The notes under the pieces: generated by a model
Told to the model about the DNA's origin: nothing
What the model saw: only the letters and a program-made list of their open reading frames with translations
The model's database searches: none
Translations under genes and position numbers: made by a program
In this document: positions 8,266 to 15,877 of the stretch, one piece after another
Numbering within the stretch: the stretch's first letter is position 1
Layout of the letters: each line of letters opens with the position of its first letter
NCBI GenBank assembly: GCA_964404445.1
Contig: CAYOJW010000006.1
Span: 62,001 to 126,000, forward strand
Direction of reading: 5' to 3'
DNA length: 64,000 nucleotides
DNA from: UBA2336 sp964404445
GTDB lineage: Bacteria; Bacteroidota; Bacteroidia; Cytophagales; Cyclobacteriaceae

Positions 8266-8334
8266 GCAACGGCTGTCTGCGCACCTCCAAAAATACAACC
8301 ACTACACTAACCCTCAAACTTTCCCCGATTCGCG
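8266..8334. repeat. 69-bp direct repeat, right copy
   Basis: This copy lies in the prfB leader; see the left copy at 7489-7557. It is followed at once by the prfB -7 box, so it contains the upstream promoter region of prfB and is probably the ancestral copy. Confidence 0.9.
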
Positions 8335-8342
8335 TATATTTG
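8335..8342 (+). promoter_or_regulatory. -7 promoter box TATATTTG of prfB
   Basis: Perfect TAnnTTTG match 22 bases before the prfB ATG at 8365. No clear TTG -33 box at the expected spacing. Confidence 0.55.
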
Positions 8343-8364
8343 CACATTAATTTATATTTCTGAG

Positions 8365-9463
8365 ATGACTACCGAACAATTAAAAGACCTGAAAACGAGA
8401 GTTGCCGCCCTTAGGCGGTATCTTTGACTACGATCGTAAGATTGTTGAAGTAAAAGACGAAGAACTCATCACCCAGCAAGCCGAGTTCTGGAATAACCCC
8501 AAACAAGCCGAAACCACGCTTAAAAACATCCGTACAAAAAAAGTATGGACAGATGCCTTTGAAAGCGTACATAAATTAGTGGACGACTTAGACGTGCTGA
8601 ATGAATTTCACGAGGCAGGCGATGTGGGCGATGAAGAACTCGACCGCGAATTTGCTAAAACCGAAAAAGCGGTTGAAGAGTTAGAGTTCAAAAAAATGCT
8701 GAGCCGTGAAGAAGACCAGCTCAGTGCCATCATCGAGATAAACCCGGGCGCAGGCGGAACGGAAAGTAACGACTGGGCCGATATGCTCAACCGTATGTAT
8801 ATTATGTGGGGCGAAAAAAACGGGTACGGAGTTTCACAACTAAACTACCAGGCCGGTGAAGTTGCAGGCATTAAATCGGCCACACTCGAAATTGACGGGC
8901 CGTTTGCTTATGGTAAACTGAAATCAGAAATTGGTGTTCATCGGTTGGTGCGCATTTCACCGTTCGATTCGAACGGTCGCAGGCATACATCGTTTGCTTC
9001 AATCTTTGTGTATCCGAAAGTGGACGACTCCATTAACATTGAAGTAAACCCGGCCGATATTGAAATCCAGACTTCACGTTCGGGCGGTGCCGGGGGGCAG
9101 AACGTAAACAAGGTTGAAACCAAGGTACAGCTTACACACAAGCCTACCGGTATTGTGATTGTGTGCCAGGTAGAACGTTCGCAACACGCCAACCGCGAGC
9201 GTGCCATGCAAATGCTGAAATCGAAATTGTTTCAGTTGGAAATGGAAAAGCGCCATGCCGAACGCGATAAGATTGAAGCGGGGAAAATGAAAATCGATTT
9301 CGGATCGCAGATCAGGAACTACGTGTTACATCCATACAAATTAGTAAAAGATGCACGTACCGGTGTCGAGCGTACCGATGCACAAACGGTATTGGATGGC
9401 GACCTCGATGATTTCATCAAAGCGTTTTTGTTGGGCGCGCAAGAGGCAACCTCGAATGTATAG
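8365..9463 (+). CDS. prfB: peptide chain release factor 2, with programmed +1 frameshift
   Basis: RF2 recognises UGA and UAA and releases the peptide. Translation starts at the ATG at 8365, reads 20 codons, meets an in-frame TGA at 8425-8427 and must shift +1 after CTT (8422-8424) to continue with GAC at 8426, giving a 365-residue product. The RF2 tripeptide Ser198-Pro-Phe200 and the catalytic Gly243-Gly-Gln245 (in SGGAGGQNVNK) are both present. A start in the long downstream frame alone would lack the proper N-terminus. The next gene begins 3 bases after the stop. Confidence 0.97.
8413..8428 (+). promoter_or_regulatory. prfB +1 frameshift signal
   Basis: AGGCGG (8413-8418), a TAT spacer, then CTT TGA C (8422-8428). 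This is the classic RF2 autoregulatory site: low RF2 lets the ribosome pause on UGA and slip from CUU to UUU. The SD-like hexamer has a C in place of the third G of the usual AGGGGG. Confidence 0.95.
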
Positions 9464-9466
9464 CAC

Positions 9467-10147
9467 ATGAAGAGAACCGCGTATTTTTTATTTCTGTTGG
9501 CAACGTCCGGGATGTTGATTTCGCTTGTTACCGAAGCAACATTGCTCCATTTTATATGCAAACCGGCACTGATGCTTACACTGGGTTTGTATTATGTGTT
9601 TGCACAACGCGAAAAGTCCGAAACATTATCGAAGCCGGTTGTGTTGGCTATTTTGTTTTCGTGTGCGGGCGATACATTGCTGATGTTGCAATCGTACGCT
9701 GATAATTTTTTTATGTATGGCCTGGCGGCATTCCTGGTAGCGCACGTATTTTATATATTCGCTTACCGGCAGCATCAATGGGCTGATACCACTAACGCGT
9801 TACAAGGTTTACAGAAAATCAGGTACGCTTTCCCGGTTGTGTTGTCGGGTACGGGGTTGGCTGTTGTATTGTATGCCCGTTTGGGCGATTTAAAATTACC
9901 GGTATTGCTCTACGCTGTCGTTATTACGGTTATGGTGTTGCAGGCACTTTTTCGTTTTGGCAAAACAACGTCAGCAAGTTTTGCGATGGTGTTTGGCGGG
10001 GCTATGTTGTTTATGATCTCTGATGCGCTTATCGCGATCAATAAATTTTTAGAACCATTGCCGCACGCCAACCTTTGGATAATGATTACCTATATCACTG
10101 CCCAATACCTGATTGTAATGGGATTGATACGGTATGAAAAGGAGTAG
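9467..10147 (+). CDS. YhhN-family integral membrane protein, lysoplasmalogenase-like
   Basis: A 226-residue polytopic membrane protein with about eight hydrophobic segments. The HFICKPALMLTLGLYY segment near residues 28-43 and the CAGDTLLML and ISDALIAI segments are the conserved polar-in-membrane motifs of the YhhN/TMEM86 family, some members of which hydrolyse the vinyl-ether bond of lysoplasmalogen. Whether this one has that substrate is not known. It follows prfB by 3 bases and is probably cotranscribed. Confidence 0.87.
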   Translation: MKRTAYFLFLLATSGMLISLVTEATLLHFICKPALMLTLGLYYVFAQREKSETLSKPVVLAILFSCAGDTLLMLQSYADNFFMYGLAAFLVAHVFYIFAYRQHQWADTTNALQGLQKIRYAFPVVLSGTGLAVVLYARLGDLKLPVLLYAVVITVMVLQALFRFGKTTSASFAMVFGGAMLFMISDALIAINKFLEPLPHANLWIMITYITAQYLIVMGLIRYEKE

Positions 10148-10167
10148 TTTTCATTAGCCTGTAAAAC

Positions 10168-10300
10168 AAGAGGCTTTCTCAAAAGTGTAGCGTCATGTCG
10201 AACATAGTGAGACATCCCGTCAATCAGCGCTCAAAACCGGGACATCTCACTATGTTCGATGTGACGTGGTTTATTATTTTGACTTTTGAGACAGCCTCTT
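10168..10300. repeat. large nested inverted repeat between convergent genes
   Basis: The outer arms, AAGAGGCTTTCTCAAAAGT at 10168-10186 and its complement at 10282-10300, match with one mismatch. An inner pair of arms about 26 nt long (GTCGAACATAGTGAGA... at about 10197-10219 against 10237-10260) also matches closely. The element sits between a plus-strand and a minus-strand gene whose ends face each other, so the hairpin could end transcription from both sides. The GTCGAACATAGTGAGACATC wording is typical of a repeat family found in Bacteroidota intergenic regions. Confidence 0.85.
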
Positions 10301-10328
10301 CTTCATTGTAGATAATTTGCACTACACA

Positions 10329-11138
10329 TTACATTTTGCGTACGTTCCCGCTTCCGCTGGAACTTGCGTTAACGTGGGCAGGGTCGCCTTTATACCGTAC
10401 CGAACCGCTTCCGCTGATGCGGGCATCAAGTTCTTTCTTTACATGGATTTCAACATTGCCCGACCCGCTGATACGCACATCGCATTTTTCGGTTTGCAGG
10501 TCAGCGGCCAGCACCTTGCCCGATCCGCTGATGCTCGCTTTTACATTCGCTGCCCACCCTGCGGCTTCAATTCTCCCCGAACCCGCCACGCCAAAATCAG
10601 CTTTGTCGCTAATGGTTGCGTTTAGTTTTACTTTCCCCGATCCGCTGATGTCGCTTTCAAAACTTTTGCATTTTCCGGTAAGGCTGATCGAGCCTGAACC
10701 GTTCACATCAGCATCCACATCACCGGCCTCAATTTCGGCTTGCAACGAACCCGATCCGCTTACGTTCAGGTCAAGGTCGCGGGCAGTGATTTTGGTTTCG
10801 GCAATCAGCACACCCGATCCACTCACGCTTATGCCTTCAATATTGGCAACGGTGATATAGACAATAACCTTGTTATCGTCATTGCCCCAGTTGAACCAAC
10901 TTTCTTCGGGGCCAATTGAAAGCCTGTTGTCTTTCACGGTGGTTTTTATTTTTTCAAGGGCTTCTTTTGATCCCTCAATTTCAACTTTTTGCGGACTGCC
11001 CTGTTTGACATATACTTTGCCGGGCGTTCTGAAAGATATTTTGGTAAACGTGGCTACATCGCGGGTTTCGCGGTTTTGTGCAACAGTGACCGATGCTACC
11101 AGCATCAGCACGGTTATAAAGCTTAGTATTTTTTTCAT
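10329..11138 (-). CDS. head-GIN domain protein (DUF2807), secreted
   Basis: A 269-residue protein with a signal peptide (MKKILSFITVLMLVASVTVAQ). The mature part is a right-handed beta-helix of the head-GIN/putative auto-transporter adhesin type: a repeated SGSG motif recurs about every 18-25 residues from residue 105 to the end (VSGSG, NGSG, ISGSG, VAGSG). The family occurs mostly in Bacteroidota and has no settled function; a role as periplasmic or surface adhesin-like protein is assumed. The repeats make the DNA look repetitive (a CCCGATCCGCTGATG-like unit), but it is coding. Confidence 0.9.
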   Translation of the reverse strand: MKKILSFITVLMLVASVTVAQNRETRDVATFTKISFRTPGKVYVKQGSPQKVEIEGSKEALEKIKTTVKDNRLSIGPEESWFNWGNDDNKVIVYITVANIEGISVSGSGVLIAETKITARDLDLNVSGSGSLQAEIEAGDVDADVNGSGSISLTGKCKSFESDISGSGKVKLNATISDKADFGVAGSGRIEAAGWAANVKASISGSGKVLAADLQTEKCDVRISGSGNVEIHVKKELDARISGSGSVRYKGDPAHVNASSSGSGNVRKM

Positions 11139-11236
11139 ACGATGGATATTACGGGATAAAGACTAATCTTGCGCGATAAGGTTGCACGAGCAACGTATTA
11201 TTTTCTGTAAGACGGAAAAACGAGCACAAGCGTTAC

Positions 11237-11842
11237 ATGATTGTTTCTTTTTATACCCTTTCAGCTCCGGCAACAGCCGAATACAAGGAAAAAGGCAGCC
11301 GGTTTCTGGCGTTTGCCTTTCCGGCAGAAACGGAAGAGGATGTAAAAGCCCGGCTTACCGAACTGAAAAAAAAATATTTTGATGCCCGTCATCATTGTTA
11401 TGCCTATACACTGGGGCACGACAAAAGCCGTTTTCGGGCAAACGATGACGGTGAGCCTAATCATTCTGCGGGCGATCCGATTCTCGGCCAGATCCGCGCA
11501 CGGAACCTCACCAATGTGTTAGTGGTTGTGGTGCGTTATTTTGGAGGCACAAAATTAGGCGTGGGCGGATTGGTTGCAGCCTATAAAACGGCTGTCGATG
11601 CCGCATTAAGCCAGGCCGAAGTTGTTGAAAAATTTGTGACCCAACGTATGGCGTTATTGTTTGGTTATGATGTAACGCCTCAGGTAATGAAATTGGTGAA
11701 AGATTTTGAGTTGAAGATTGTCGATCAACAGTTTAACGAATCGTGCCGCATGGAAGTAGATGTGTTGGTTTCGGTGTTGGAATCCTTGCATGAACGCCTG
11801 CGTCTGATGAACGCTACCGGTACAGCGATTAGCGTGAAGTAG
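11237..11842 (+). CDS. yigZ: YigZ/IMPACT family protein
   Basis: A 201-residue protein. The UPF0029 signature is visible: EYKEKGSRFLAF, then ARHHCYAYTLG, DDGEPNHSAGDPILGQI and the glycine-rich VRYFGGTKLGVGGLVAAY (about 95-112). The C-terminal half is the EF-G domain III/IV-like segment. The family is widespread and its biochemical role is not settled; the eukaryotic relative IMPACT modulates translation control. The stop codon overlaps a palindromic repeat. Confidence 0.92.
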   Translation: MIVSFYTLSAPATAEYKEKGSRFLAFAFPAETEEDVKARLTELKKKYFDARHHCYAYTLGHDKSRFRANDDGEPNHSAGDPILGQIRARNLTNVLVVVVRYFGGTKLGVGGLVAAYKTAVDAALSQAEVVEKFVTQRMALLFGYDVTPQVMKLVKDFELKIVDQQFNESCRMEVDVLVSVLESLHERLRLMNATGTAISVK

Positions 11843-11855
11843 GTGTCAGACACCT
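11841..11855. repeat. AGGTGTCAGACACCT palindrome fused to a stop codon
   Basis: A perfect 7+7 palindrome with a one-base centre. Its first two bases are the AG of the TAG stop of the upstream gene. Related to 4924-4952 and 60188-60222. Confidence 0.8.
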
Positions 11856-11912
11856 GTAAATTCACTGCGCTTCTTATATTTACGCTCCAAACTCACCCAA
11901 CCTGTACTGTTT

Positions 11913-13142
11913 ATGGCTAACCGTGCGCCAGCCCTTGGTTTCATTTTTGTAACCTTATTAATTGATGTGATCGGTTTCGGAATTGTTATTCCGGTATTGC
12001 CCGATCTGATTATTGAACTTTCTCATCTTACAAAAGACACACCGCACGCTGTTAGCTATGCTTCAAAAGTTGGTGGCTGGATGCTGGCAGTCTATGCCGT
12101 CATGCAATTTGTATTTGCCCCGGTAGTAGGTGCATTGAGCGACCGGTATGGCCGCAGACCCGTATTGTTGGGTTCGTTGTTTGGCTTTGCAGTCGATTAC
12201 TTATTCATGGCATTAGCGCCAACACTTTCGTGGTTGTTTGTTGGGCGTATCATTGCAGGTATCATGGGTGCGAGTTTCACTACTGGTGGCGCATACATTG
12301 CCGACATCAGCGCACCTGAAAAACGGGCGCAGAATTTTGGCATTATGGGTGCGGCCTTTGGTTTAGGGTTTATTATCGGGCCGTTGTTGGGTGGTTTAAT
12401 TGCTGAGTTTGGTTTGCGGGCACCGTTTTATGCCTGCGCAGGATTAACAGCCGTTAACTGGATGTTCGGGTTTTTTATTTTGCCTGAATCGTTAAAAGCA
12501 GAAAACAGGCGGAAGTTTGAATGGAAACGTGCCAACCCGGTGGGTACCCTGAAAACGTTAACGCGCTTTCCGGTTATTGCCGGATTAATTGTATCGCTGG
12601 CGTTCATTTATATATCGGCTCATGCGGTACAAACCAACTGGTCGTATTACGTGATTGAAAAATTTAAGTGGACACCGAAAGACATCGGGTGGTCGTTGGC
12701 CGTAGTGGGTGTTGCGTTTGCTGTCATCCAGGGCGGATTAATTCGGGTAATTATCCCAAAGCTTGGGCAGGAACGGAGTGTTTACCTCGGATTGTTTTTA
12801 TATGCAGTCGGGTTTTTGCTTTACGGAATTGCCAGCGAGGGTTGGATGATGTACCCGGTAACCATTGTGTATTGTTTGGGTAGTATTGCGGGGCCTGCGT
12901 TGCAGGGTATTATGTCATCGACCATTCCGGCCAACGAGCAGGGCGAATTGCAAGGTGGCTTTACGAGTTTAATGAGTTTAGCGGCAATCGTTGGCCCGAT
13001 TATGATGAACTACGTGTTCTCGTGGTTTACAAGCGACAATGCTCCGGTCTATTTTCCGGGTGCAGCTATGGTGTTAGGCGCAGTGTTAACGCTTATCAGT
13101 GCCGTGCTGGCACGCAACACATTGAAGAAACACACAATATAA
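11913..13142 (+). CDS. MFS transporter, TetA-like drug/proton antiporter group
   Basis: A 409-residue protein with twelve hydrophobic segments. The first helix reads FVTLLIDVIGFGIVIPVLPDL, as in the TetA/TCR subgroup of the DHA1 drug exporters. The loop 2-3 motif GALSDRYGRRPVLLG (motif A) is intact, and motif C-like glycines occur in GAAFGLGFIIGPLLGG. The subgroup expels drugs by proton antiport, but many chromosomal Bacteroidota members are uncharacterised and resistance should not be assumed. The stop is directly followed by the ATG of the transpeptidase gene. Confidence 0.88.
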   Translation: MANRAPALGFIFVTLLIDVIGFGIVIPVLPDLIIELSHLTKDTPHAVSYASKVGGWMLAVYAVMQFVFAPVVGALSDRYGRRPVLLGSLFGFAVDYLFMALAPTLSWLFVGRIIAGIMGASFTTGGAYIADISAPEKRAQNFGIMGAAFGLGFIIGPLLGGLIAEFGLRAPFYACAGLTAVNWMFGFFILPESLKAENRRKFEWKRANPVGTLKTLTRFPVIAGLIVSLAFIYISAHAVQTNWSYYVIEKFKWTPKDIGWSLAVVGVAFAVIQGGLIRVIIPKLGQERSVYLGLFLYAVGFLLYGIASEGWMMYPVTIVYCLGSIAGPALQGIMSSTIPANEQGELQGGFTSLMSLAAIVGPIMMNYVFSWFTSDNAPVYFPGAAMVLGAVLTLISAVLARNTLKKHTI

Positions 13143-13874
13143 ATGAAGGGGATATTTTTAATGGTAATGGCTTTGCTGATGCAAACGGGGTCGTTTAAAG
13201 AAACGCAGCTTACGCATAGCCGGGTAAAGACTGCCTACAACGAAAAAGAATCGGTTGTTAAAAAATACTTTACCGATAAAAAATTAAACTTCGGCAAATA
13301 TGAGTTGTTCATCAGGGCATTCAAGAAAGAAAAAGTGCTGGAGGTATGGGTGAAAGAAAGCGGCAAAGTACAATTTGTGTTGCTACATACCTATGATTTC
13401 TGTTCAACTTCTGGTGTGCTTGGCCCAAAACGCAAAGAAGGTGATTTTCAAATTCCGGAAGGCGTGTACCACATCAACCATTTTAACCCGGTGAGTAATT
13501 TTTATTTGTCGCTGGGCATTAATTACCCGAACGATTCGGACAGAATTTTAAGCGACAAGCGTAAACCGGGCGGATTGATCTACATTCATGGCAACTGCGT
13601 AACGGTGGGATGTATTCCCATCACCGATGATAAAATCAAAGAGTTGTATGTGCTGGCGACAGAAGCAAAAAATAGCGGCCAGGCGAAAATACCCGTGCAT
13701 ATTTTTCCTGCACGGCTTAACGCGGGCGTTGTAACAAACCTCATTGAAACAGAAAAGGCCGATGCACAAACATCAGCCTTTTGGAAAAATCTTGAACCGA
13801 TCTATAATGATTTTCAGCAATCGCAAAAGCTGAAAACCGTTCGGGTAAACCCTAAAGGGCAATACCTGTTATAG
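13143..13874 (+). CDS. L,D-transpeptidase family protein (YafK-like)
   Basis: A 243-residue exported protein with a short hydrophobic N-terminus (MKGIFLMVMALLMQTGS). The YkuD-type catalytic region is seen in GLIYIHGNCVTVGCIPITDDKI, with the conserved His and the nucleophilic Cys in VGC. Upstream, EGDFQIPEGVYHINHFNP is the typical 'TPxGxF/Y' strand of YafK proteins. Such enzymes make or break L,D-crosslinks or attach proteins to peptidoglycan. It begins with no gap after the MFS gene, so the two share a transcript. Confidence 0.87.
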   Translation: MKGIFLMVMALLMQTGSFKETQLTHSRVKTAYNEKESVVKKYFTDKKLNFGKYELFIRAFKKEKVLEVWVKESGKVQFVLLHTYDFCSTSGVLGPKRKEGDFQIPEGVYHINHFNPVSNFYLSLGINYPNDSDRILSDKRKPGGLIYIHGNCVTVGCIPITDDKIKELYVLATEAKNSGQAKIPVHIFPARLNAGVVTNLIETEKADAQTSAFWKNLEPIYNDFQQSQKLKTVRVNPKGQYLL

Positions 13875-13879
13875 ATAAC

Positions 13880-14983
13880 CTACACGCGTTCACTCTCCTT
13901 ATTCATCACATTAGTTTGAATCTGGATCGATTCGTTGTGGATGAGTTTGAGCATGTCTTTGGTAAACTCTTCGCTCAGGCCCATGGCCAGGCTCATCGCT
14001 AAACGCGTAGCGATAATTTCTTCCCAGCGGTTTACCTGGAGAATGGTCACGTTGTTGTCTTTTTTATACTGCCCGATTTTTTCAGAGATGCCCATGCGTT
14101 TGGCAAGTTTCTGCATGATTTCATCGTCTAACTGGTCGATTTGTTCGCGGAACAACGCCAGTTTGTCTTTAAAGGTTTTATCATCGGTAGATGGTTTACG
14201 CGCAACCAATCCCTCAATAATATTGCCTAATACAGCCGGGGTAACTTGTTGTTTGGCATCGCTCCACGCTGCATCGGGATTGATGTGGCTTTCGATCATC
14301 AGGCCGCTCATGTTCAGGTCGAGCGCCTTCTGGCAGATTAGCGCAATCAAATCGCGGTTACCGGCAATGTGGCTCGGGTCGCATATAATATCGAGTTCAG
14401 GAATGCGTGTTTTTAGTTCGATGCCCAACTCCCACATGGGTGCATTGCGGAACGGCCCTTTCTCGAACGAAGAAAATCCACGGTGAATGGCCGCTAATTT
14501 TTTAATGCCCGCTTTGTTTAAGCGTTCGAGTGCGCCAATCCAAAGTTCAATATCGGGGTTAACCGGGTTTTTCACCATCACCGGAATATTAACACCTTTT
14601 AAGGAGTCGGCAATTTCCTGAACCGAAAAAGGGTTTACCGTTGTGCGTGCACCAACCCATAAAATGTTTACACCGGCTTTTAATGCGGCTTCAACGTGAG
14701 CCGCGTTTGCCACTTCGGTAGTTACGGGCAACCCGGTTTCTTTACCAGCCTGTATCAGCCATGCCAGCCCTTCGGTGCCTGCACCTTCGTACTGGCCGGG
14801 GCGTGTGCGTGGTTTCCAGATACCGGCACGTAAGGCATTTACCTTTCCGGTAGCAGCAAGTTGTTTGGCGGTGGCAATGGTTTGGCTTTCGGTTTCAGCG
14901 CTGCATGGCCCGCTGATAACAGCCGGAAGTCCGTTGGTTGGCAACCAGCTTGCCATCGGTTCGAGTTCAAGTTCTTTCTTCAT
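13880..14983 (-). CDS. aroG: bifunctional DAHP synthase / chorismate mutase type II
   Basis: A 367-residue fusion. Residues about 10-260 are the KDO8P-synthase-like (type I beta) DAHP synthase, which joins erythrose 4-phosphate and phosphoenolpyruvate: GPCSAE (about 25-30), RAGIWKPRTRPGQYEG, WVGARTT, VMVKNPVNPD, IHRGFS and CDPSHIAG with metal and substrate ligands. Residues about 275-365 are an AroQ chorismate mutase (LALFREQIDQLDDEIMQKLAKRMGISEKIGQYK). The mutase domain commonly confers feedback control by prephenate in this architecture. Last gene of the pheA operon, 12 bases after tyrA. Confidence 0.94.
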   Translation of the reverse strand: MKKELELEPMASWLPTNGLPAVISGPCSAETESQTIATAKQLAATGKVNALRAGIWKPRTRPGQYEGAGTEGLAWLIQAGKETGLPVTTEVANAAHVEAALKAGVNILWVGARTTVNPFSVQEIADSLKGVNIPVMVKNPVNPDIELWIGALERLNKAGIKKLAAIHRGFSSFEKGPFRNAPMWELGIELKTRIPELDIICDPSHIAGNRDLIALICQKALDLNMSGLMIESHINPDAAWSDAKQQVTPAVLGNIIEGLVARKPSTDDKTFKDKLALFREQIDQLDDEIMQKLAKRMGISEKIGQYKKDNNVTILQVNRWEEIIATRLAMSLAMGLSEEFTKDMLKLIHNESIQIQTNVMNKESERV

Positions 14984-14995
14984 GTTGCAAAATTA

Positions 14996-15877
14996 TTATT
15001 TTTCTGTAAGTGTTTTAGTTTGTTTAAGTTCTATTCCGTTTAATACTTCGCGGATGCGGTTGGCGTCTTTCATAATGCGGTGCAGTTCTTTGCCATCACG
15101 TTTCATCAGGTAATACTGGAAACGCTGTAAGTGCATAATATATTCGAGCAATGCCTGGCTTAAATGTTCGGCATTTTGTTCAAAGATGGGCGCCCACATA
15201 TCGGGCGAACTTTTGGCTAAACGAACGGTCGATGAAAAACCGCTGCCTGCCAACGCGAAAATATTTTTCTCGTCACGCTCAATGTCTAATACGGTTTGCC
15301 CTAATAAAAAAGAGCTCACGTGCGATAGGTGCGAAACATACGCCACGTGCTTATCGTGTTCGGCAGCTTCCATGTAAATGGTATTCATGCCTAAGGCAGA
15401 AAAAACTTTTTCGGCTGTGGCCAATGCCATTGCCGATGTTTTTTCTTTTTCGCAGATGATGTTGGTTTTGTTTTTGAACAATCCTGAAAAGGCAGCGGCA
15501 GGGCCGGAGTTTTCGGTACCGGCAATAGGGTGTGCTGCAACAAACTGGCTGCGGTTTTTATGATTGGCTACGGCACGGCAAATCAATCCTTTGGTTGATC
15601 CGGCATCGATCACTACGGCATCTTTTTTTATCGTATCTAAAATGCCTGGTAATAACTGACTCAATGCACTTACAGGGATGGCCAAGATAATCAGGTCAGC
15701 CGAAGCAATGCTCTTTCCATCGGTATCAATCGTATCGACAATGCCAAGTTCAAGCGCTTGTGTTGTATGCGCTTCGTTGCGGTCAATGCCTGTTAACGTT
15801 GTTGCCACTCCCGATTTTTTCAGGTCGAGGGCAATCGATCCGCCAATTAATCCCAGTCCGATGATGGTTGTTTTCAT
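14996..15877 (-). CDS. tyrA: prephenate dehydrogenase
   Basis: A 293-residue NAD(P)-dependent enzyme converting prephenate to 4-hydroxyphenylpyruvate for tyrosine. The dinucleotide fold opens the protein (IIGLGLIGGSIALDL), followed by ILAIPVSA and VVIDAGSTKG. The substrate-binding HPIAGTENSGP and the His-containing HVAYVSHLSHVSSF segments are typical of TyrA. No ACT domain is attached. The start overlaps the aminotransferase stop by 4 bases (ATGA). Confidence 0.94.
   Translation of the reverse strand: MKTTIIGLGLIGGSIALDLKKSGVATTLTGIDRNEAHTTQALELGIVDTIDTDGKSIASADLIILAIPVSALSQLLPGILDTIKKDAVVIDAGSTKGLICRAVANHKNRSQFVAAHPIAGTENSGPAAAFSGLFKNKTNIICEKEKTSAMALATAEKVFSALGMNTIYMEAAEHDKHVAYVSHLSHVSSFLLGQTVLDIERDEKNIFALAGSGFSSTVRLAKSSPDMWAPIFEQNAEHLSQALLEYIMHLQRFQYYLMKRDGKELHRIMKDANRIREVLNGIELKQTKTLTEK

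Noticed and set aside
10380..10760. Regularly spaced repeats resembling a CRISPR array
   Set aside because: They are codons for the SGSG motifs of the head-GIN protein; spacing is irregular and the frame is open throughout.
11913..13142. Tetracycline resistance gene
   Set aside because: It belongs to the TetA-like MFS group by sequence, but chromosomal members are numerous and substrate cannot be inferred; no regulator gene of the tet type is adjacent.
13935..14486. 183-codon open frame on the plus strand
   Set aside because: Antisense within the DAHP synthase-chorismate mutase gene; no recognisable features.
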